From Donghicola tyrosinivorans (GTDB lineage Bacteria > Pseudomonadota > Alphaproteobacteria > Rhodobacterales > Rhodobacteraceae): 42,526 nt of DNA. The position numbers were made by a program, and so were the translations under genes. Location of the stretch: contig NZ_PVTQ01000024.1 of NCBI RefSeq assembly GCF_003003355.1, positions 1 to 42,526 of the forward strand, given 5' to 3'. Below, piece by piece: positions 40,026 to 42,526 of this stretch. Numbering within the stretch: the first letter of the stretch is position 1; the number at the start of each line of letters is the position of its first letter. A model generated the notes under the pieces. That model was not told where the DNA came from, ran no database searches, and saw only the letters and a program-made list of their open reading frames with translations.

Positions 40026-40708
40026 GCAAACTCAGCGAAAGGCAGAGTTGCCGTTTCCGGTCGCCGGGCCGAACTTGAGAGATTGTATATTGCCTCGATG
40101 CCAGCAATGAACTCGCTTTGCCCACCATAGCTCGGATGGCGGACCTGAGAGACAGGAAGGTCCAAATCTGCTAGAGCTTCTCCCGCATCACGCCCAATTG
40201 CCACCAAGCGTTTAGGTTGAAGCATCTCCAGGAGTGCCAACAGAAATGGCCAAGTCGCCGAACGCTCCGTTTTGCGATGTGAGCGGTTGGTCATGGGATC
40301 ATCTGGCGCGTGCGGGTGAAGCGGAAACACATTCCACAGCATTACTGGCCTGCCAATTGACGAAAGAAGCTGCCAAGTGACTGTCGCCGTACGTTCGGCA
40401 AGTGCCGGTCCTGTCGTAGCCCGAGCAAGGGTTATTCCGCCAAACAGATGTTCAGCTTCCGTGAGATGTGCTTCGTCGGTCAAGGGTACTCCGGTACGCC
40501 GTCCCCCCCGGTACCCGAGGTCCCTTGCTATCCAGATAGTATCAGCACGGGCATTCATCGCGGCCTCAAGACACCGCTTCAGGTTCTCGCGTCGAGCGCG
40601 TGCAGCATCGACGGTATCGTGAATTGGGCAGATGTCGCTGTACGGATTAAAGGTGTTCACCAAATCTACAGCGGCAAGTTCTTCGACAAAGGATTCTGGA
40701 GTGTTCAT
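40022..40708 (-). CDS. Uracil-DNA-glycosylase-superfamily protein
   Basis: A 228-residue protein of the UDG fold: ARDLGYRGGRRTGVPLTDE (about 71-89) corresponds to the catalytic-loop region, WNVFPLHPH (about 136-144) to the uracil-binding strand, and RHPSYGGQ (about 195-202) to the His-Pro-Ser DNA-intercalating motif. The usual GxDPG water-activating motif is replaced, as in SMUG2-like or family-4-like relatives, so the excised base may differ from uracil. The ATG overlaps the stop of the MazG-like gene by 4 bp, and the two are co-translated. Its stop codon lies on the same CTAG as that of the TS-like gene. Confidence 0.75.
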   Translation of the reverse strand: MNTPESFVEELAAVDLVNTFNPYSDICPIHDTVDAARARRENLKRCLEAAMNARADTIWIARDLGYRGGRRTGVPLTDEAHLTEAEHLFGGITLARATTGPALAERTATVTWQLLSSIGRPVMLWNVFPLHPHAPDDPMTNRSHRKTERSATWPFLLALLEMLQPKRLVAIGRDAGEALADLDLPVSQVRHPSYGGQSEFIAGIEAIYNLSSSARRPETATLPFAEFA

Positions 40709-41880
40709 GTCAACGGCTCGATGTTTAGCCGCCGCTCTACGGCATCTAGGATAACAGTTCCACGGCGATGTTCGCGCAGATAGCGAAATGCTGCGTATCC
40801 TTGCAGGATGGCCTCTTCCCACAGCCAGGTCGGACAGTTCTCGGCTTCGTAGCCGCGAACGAACTGTCTGACCTGCTTCAATAGGTCGAACGGCAACTCC
40901 CCGGCCTTCAGGTCTTGAAAGAAATCCATCTCCATGGCCTGTCCGAAAATCCAGGTCGCGATCCCCTCCTCGATCAATGCGGCGCGGGCTCCGTCTTGGG
41001 CCTCGTCGATCTTTGGCCGACTCTTGCGTTTCAACCGAAAAAGGGAACGAGTGACTGGCGACCAGCCAAGGATAGCGACGTAGGCATAATGGAAGACATC
41101 ATGGAACCTGTAGTCATCCGGTGTCATGGCGTTGTCCGTCAGTCGATCCCCGATGTTGAGGCCGTTGCAGGTCTGGAAGACGTAGCGTTTGCCACCAACC
41201 TCCCGTTCAAATATGTTGATCTTGAGGTTCCTGGGCAGCTGTTCTTCCGGGGGCAAGTCTGCATCGAAGAAGGGCGGGTATGCCTTCTGGATGGGCCATC
41301 GGTCTGTCGTCTTCGCTCGATTCTTGATGGCCGCAGCTTCCAGTGTGACGCCCGCTTCATTGGCCGCGCGAATGAGTATCTCGAGAATCGCGACAAGTCG
41401 GGGTCCGAGACGTCGGCGATCCCTTTGGAGCTCGTTGTTCGATTGATCGGCCATAAGAAGCCCGGTTGCAGCCGCCAACTCGATGAGGGTTGCTTCAAAG
41501 GCCGGTGACGGTGACTGTCCAGCGGTCAGTACAGACGGCTGCAAAGCCTCAAAGGTGAGCGGCTCTCCGGTTGCGGATAGCCAGTTCTCGCTATCGCTGG
41601 CAAGGTTGGTGACAATATCGGCGAACGAGATTTCTGCCCTAGCAGCAACCAGGTTGAAGTACCAAAGTACGTCGCCGAGTTCTTCTGTAACCGCAGCCGC
41701 GTAGGCGCGATAGGAGATCGGGTCTCTCTGCTTCTTCTTCACTTCAGAGAGAAGGCTCCCGACCTCTCCAAAGAGGCCAAGCAAAGGGAAGTTGAGGGAA
41801 TCTGCGTCCCGCCGAAGGTCCGTCGCAAGCGCATCCGCTGAGAATTCCTGCACTGACAATGGAATGAAATCGTCTGACAT
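40705..41880 (-). CDS. MazG-like nucleotide pyrophosphohydrolase with extra C-terminal domain
   Basis: A 391-residue protein. The N-terminal 100 residues are a MazG-type all-alpha NTP pyrophosphatase: LFGEVGSLLSEVKKKQRD (Glu39, Glu46) and EELGDVLWYF (Glu67, Asp70). The second motif is canonical, the first partly altered. Residues about 225-390 form a second domain with RFHDVFHYAYVAILGW (HDxxH) and EEGIATWIFGQ, which looks metal-binding but is not assigned. MazG enzymes remove abnormal nucleotides. GGAGGA precedes the ATG. The downstream UDG-like partner makes a nucleotide-hygiene pair. No feature is seen between this gene and the WGR gene (41881-42067). Confidence 0.8.
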   Translation of the reverse strand: MSDDFIPLSVQEFSADALATDLRRDADSLNFPLLGLFGEVGSLLSEVKKKQRDPISYRAYAAAVTEELGDVLWYFNLVAARAEISFADIVTNLASDSENWLSATGEPLTFEALQPSVLTAGQSPSPAFEATLIELAAATGLLMADQSNNELQRDRRRLGPRLVAILEILIRAANEAGVTLEAAAIKNRAKTTDRWPIQKAYPPFFDADLPPEEQLPRNLKINIFEREVGGKRYVFQTCNGLNIGDRLTDNAMTPDDYRFHDVFHYAYVAILGWSPVTRSLFRLKRKSRPKIDEAQDGARAALIEEGIATWIFGQAMEMDFFQDLKAGELPFDLLKQVRQFVRGYEAENCPTWLWEEAILQGYAAFRYLREHRRGTVILDAVERRLNIEPLT

Positions 41881-42067
41881 CCGTCCTCCAAATGTGTGAT
41901 AGCTGAATGCGAGGCTACCTATATCTTGTATCTGTCATTTGAATCGATTGCGGTCAGTCCGGCAAGAAAAAGTGACTTTGCGCTCACGGGACTTTCCAAG
42001 AACCGAAGCTAGGCACACCGAACGGCTAGGGCTGGAGCAATCATAAAGCGGTCTTCTGGTGCGCGGA

Positions 42068-42340
42068 TCACATCTTGGATGACGACTGGTACCCCCGCCG
42101 CTTCTTCGTCGCCGACAGCTTCATCAAAGCGTTCACCGCCCTGCCCTCGTCATCTTGTTGCTCGACCAGCATCTGGCCACGGTAGCCGATCCGACCCCAT
42201 TCCCGCACCAAGCTCACGCCGCCGAAGAGGTCCGGCTGAACGCTCATCCTGTAGAACCGCCGCATGTTGAGAGACGGGTCGATCCGCTTGAGATCGACCG
42301 TCGTCGGGAACACTTCCATTTGCTGCGATATGTCGAACAT
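42068..42340 (-). CDS. WGR-domain protein
   Basis: A 90-residue protein that is almost all WGR domain: MRRFYRMSVQPDLFGG followed by VREWGRIGYRGQMLVE (about 26-60), with the Trp-Gly-Arg motif. WGR domains bind DNA or RNA ends in PARPs and are also found alone in plasmid-encoded proteins of alphaproteobacteria. The C-terminus is basic (TKKRRGYQSSSK). It lies between the MazG-like gene and an insertion-sequence end, so it may be part of the mobile DNA here. Confidence 0.85.
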   Translation of the reverse strand: MFDISQQMEVFPTTVDLKRIDPSLNMRRFYRMSVQPDLFGGVSLVREWGRIGYRGQMLVEQQDDEGRAVNALMKLSATKKRRGYQSSSKM

Positions 42341-42438
42341 GTTGTTGGCGCCTCTCTCAAGACCACAATATCAAGCGCTCTTCGACGTTTCCACAATGTT
42401 CTGTCCCGGATTGAAGTCGGGGGCTCACGCCTGTTAGA

Positions 42439-42526
42439 TGTCACCGAGAACTGACCCAGCATTGTCATGAAGATTTGACCCGCCTTTCAGTTATGTGCGT
42501 TGCTTCATGATGGGGTCAATGTGGTT
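42439..42526. mobile_element. IS21-family-like element end (partial)
   Basis: TGTCACCGAGAACTGACCC (42439-42457) is repeated 24 bp on as TGTCATGAAGATTTGACCC (42463-42481). IS21-family elements begin with a TG end and such multiple imperfect repeats carrying the GGGTCA core. The remaining bases include one more GGGTCA, at about 42512-42518. No transposase start can be confirmed before the window ends. Confidence 0.45.

Noticed and set aside
42439-42481. Short repeats as a CRISPR array
   Set aside because: Only two imperfect copies with 5-bp spacing between them and no cas genes; fits an IS end.

Overview
The window looks like a heavy-metal (mainly copper) resistance and accessory region from a high-GC alphaproteobacterium, most likely a member of the Rhodobacterales. 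The basis is the cbtB-cbtA pair behind a cobalamin riboswitch, the ccmF-ccmG-ccmH-ccmI order, several Tat-exported multicopper oxidases, and a typical IS5-family transposase start (MSDLFWLTD). Insertion-sequence ends at both edges (IS5-family at the left, IS21-like at the right) suggest a mobile or plasmid-borne segment. No rRNA, tRNA or CRISPR array was seen.

Layout. (1) 1-5.8 kb, minus strand: a Met-rich EF-hand protein, a DUF302 protein, a rhodanese, a TVP38-type membrane protein, an APC permease and copA1. copA1 is cut off after its ATP-binding domain by an IS5-family insertion. (2) 5.9-12.6 kb, plus strand: an OmpR-type response regulator and histidine kinase, a SHOCT protein and the cytochrome c maturation genes ccmF, ccmG, ccmH and ccmI. 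(3) 12.6-15.1 kb: a histidine-phosphatase-like protein lacking its catalytic histidines, a B12 riboswitch with cbtB-cbtA, and a methyltransferase. (4) 15.1-23.4 kb: a divergent pair of operons. The minus-strand one carries a DUF2933-like protein, a small TTG-start lipoprotein and a DsbD/ScsB-like reductase. The plus-strand one carries an L,D-transpeptidase, four c-type cytochromes (one a Met-rich cytochrome c'), a small exported protein, a multicopper oxidase and a DsbA-like protein. (5) 23.4-26.7 kb: copZ, an intact copA2 and cueR. (6) 26.7-34.8 kb: a CusF-like protein, a cupredoxin, a second multicopper oxidase, a TolC-family lipoprotein, small exported proteins, a glutaredoxin-MauE fusion, a DUF305 protein, a second L,D-transpeptidase and a third multicopper oxidase.

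The metal section appears to be wired by two regulators. CueR-type promoters (TTGACC, 19-bp spacer, dyad) precede copA1, the DUF2933-scsB operon, copZ and copA2. A separate tandem motif (TACAAA-N4-TACAAA) lies both upstream of the two-component genes and between the two divergent operons at 17.8 kb, so the two-component system probably controls itself, the EF-hand operon and the cytochrome/oxidase operon. The CcmFGHI proteins can mature the neighbouring cytochromes, the DsbA/DsbD-like proteins can handle copper-damaged periplasmic thiols, and the P-type ATPases and oxidases export and oxidise Cu(I).

(7) 34.8-42.5 kb is different in character, with a visibly lower GC content and no metal genes. 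It holds a Cys-rich micro-ORF and an AbrB-like gene broken by an amber codon, a Fic protein, and a five-gene unit behind a promoter whose -35/-10 spacer is a perfect 19-bp palindrome. The unit encodes an acyl-carrier-like protein, an XRE regulator, an ImmA/IrrE metalloprotease fused to a chagasin-like cysteine-protease-inhibitor domain, a papain-family cysteine protease, and a thymidylate-synthase-like protein. A convergent pair follows (MazG-like pyrophosphohydrolase and uracil-DNA-glycosylase-like protein), then a WGR protein. The protease/inhibitor/TS-like unit is the best candidate here for an undescribed system, possibly a stress-sensing or anti-phage module; that function is inference.
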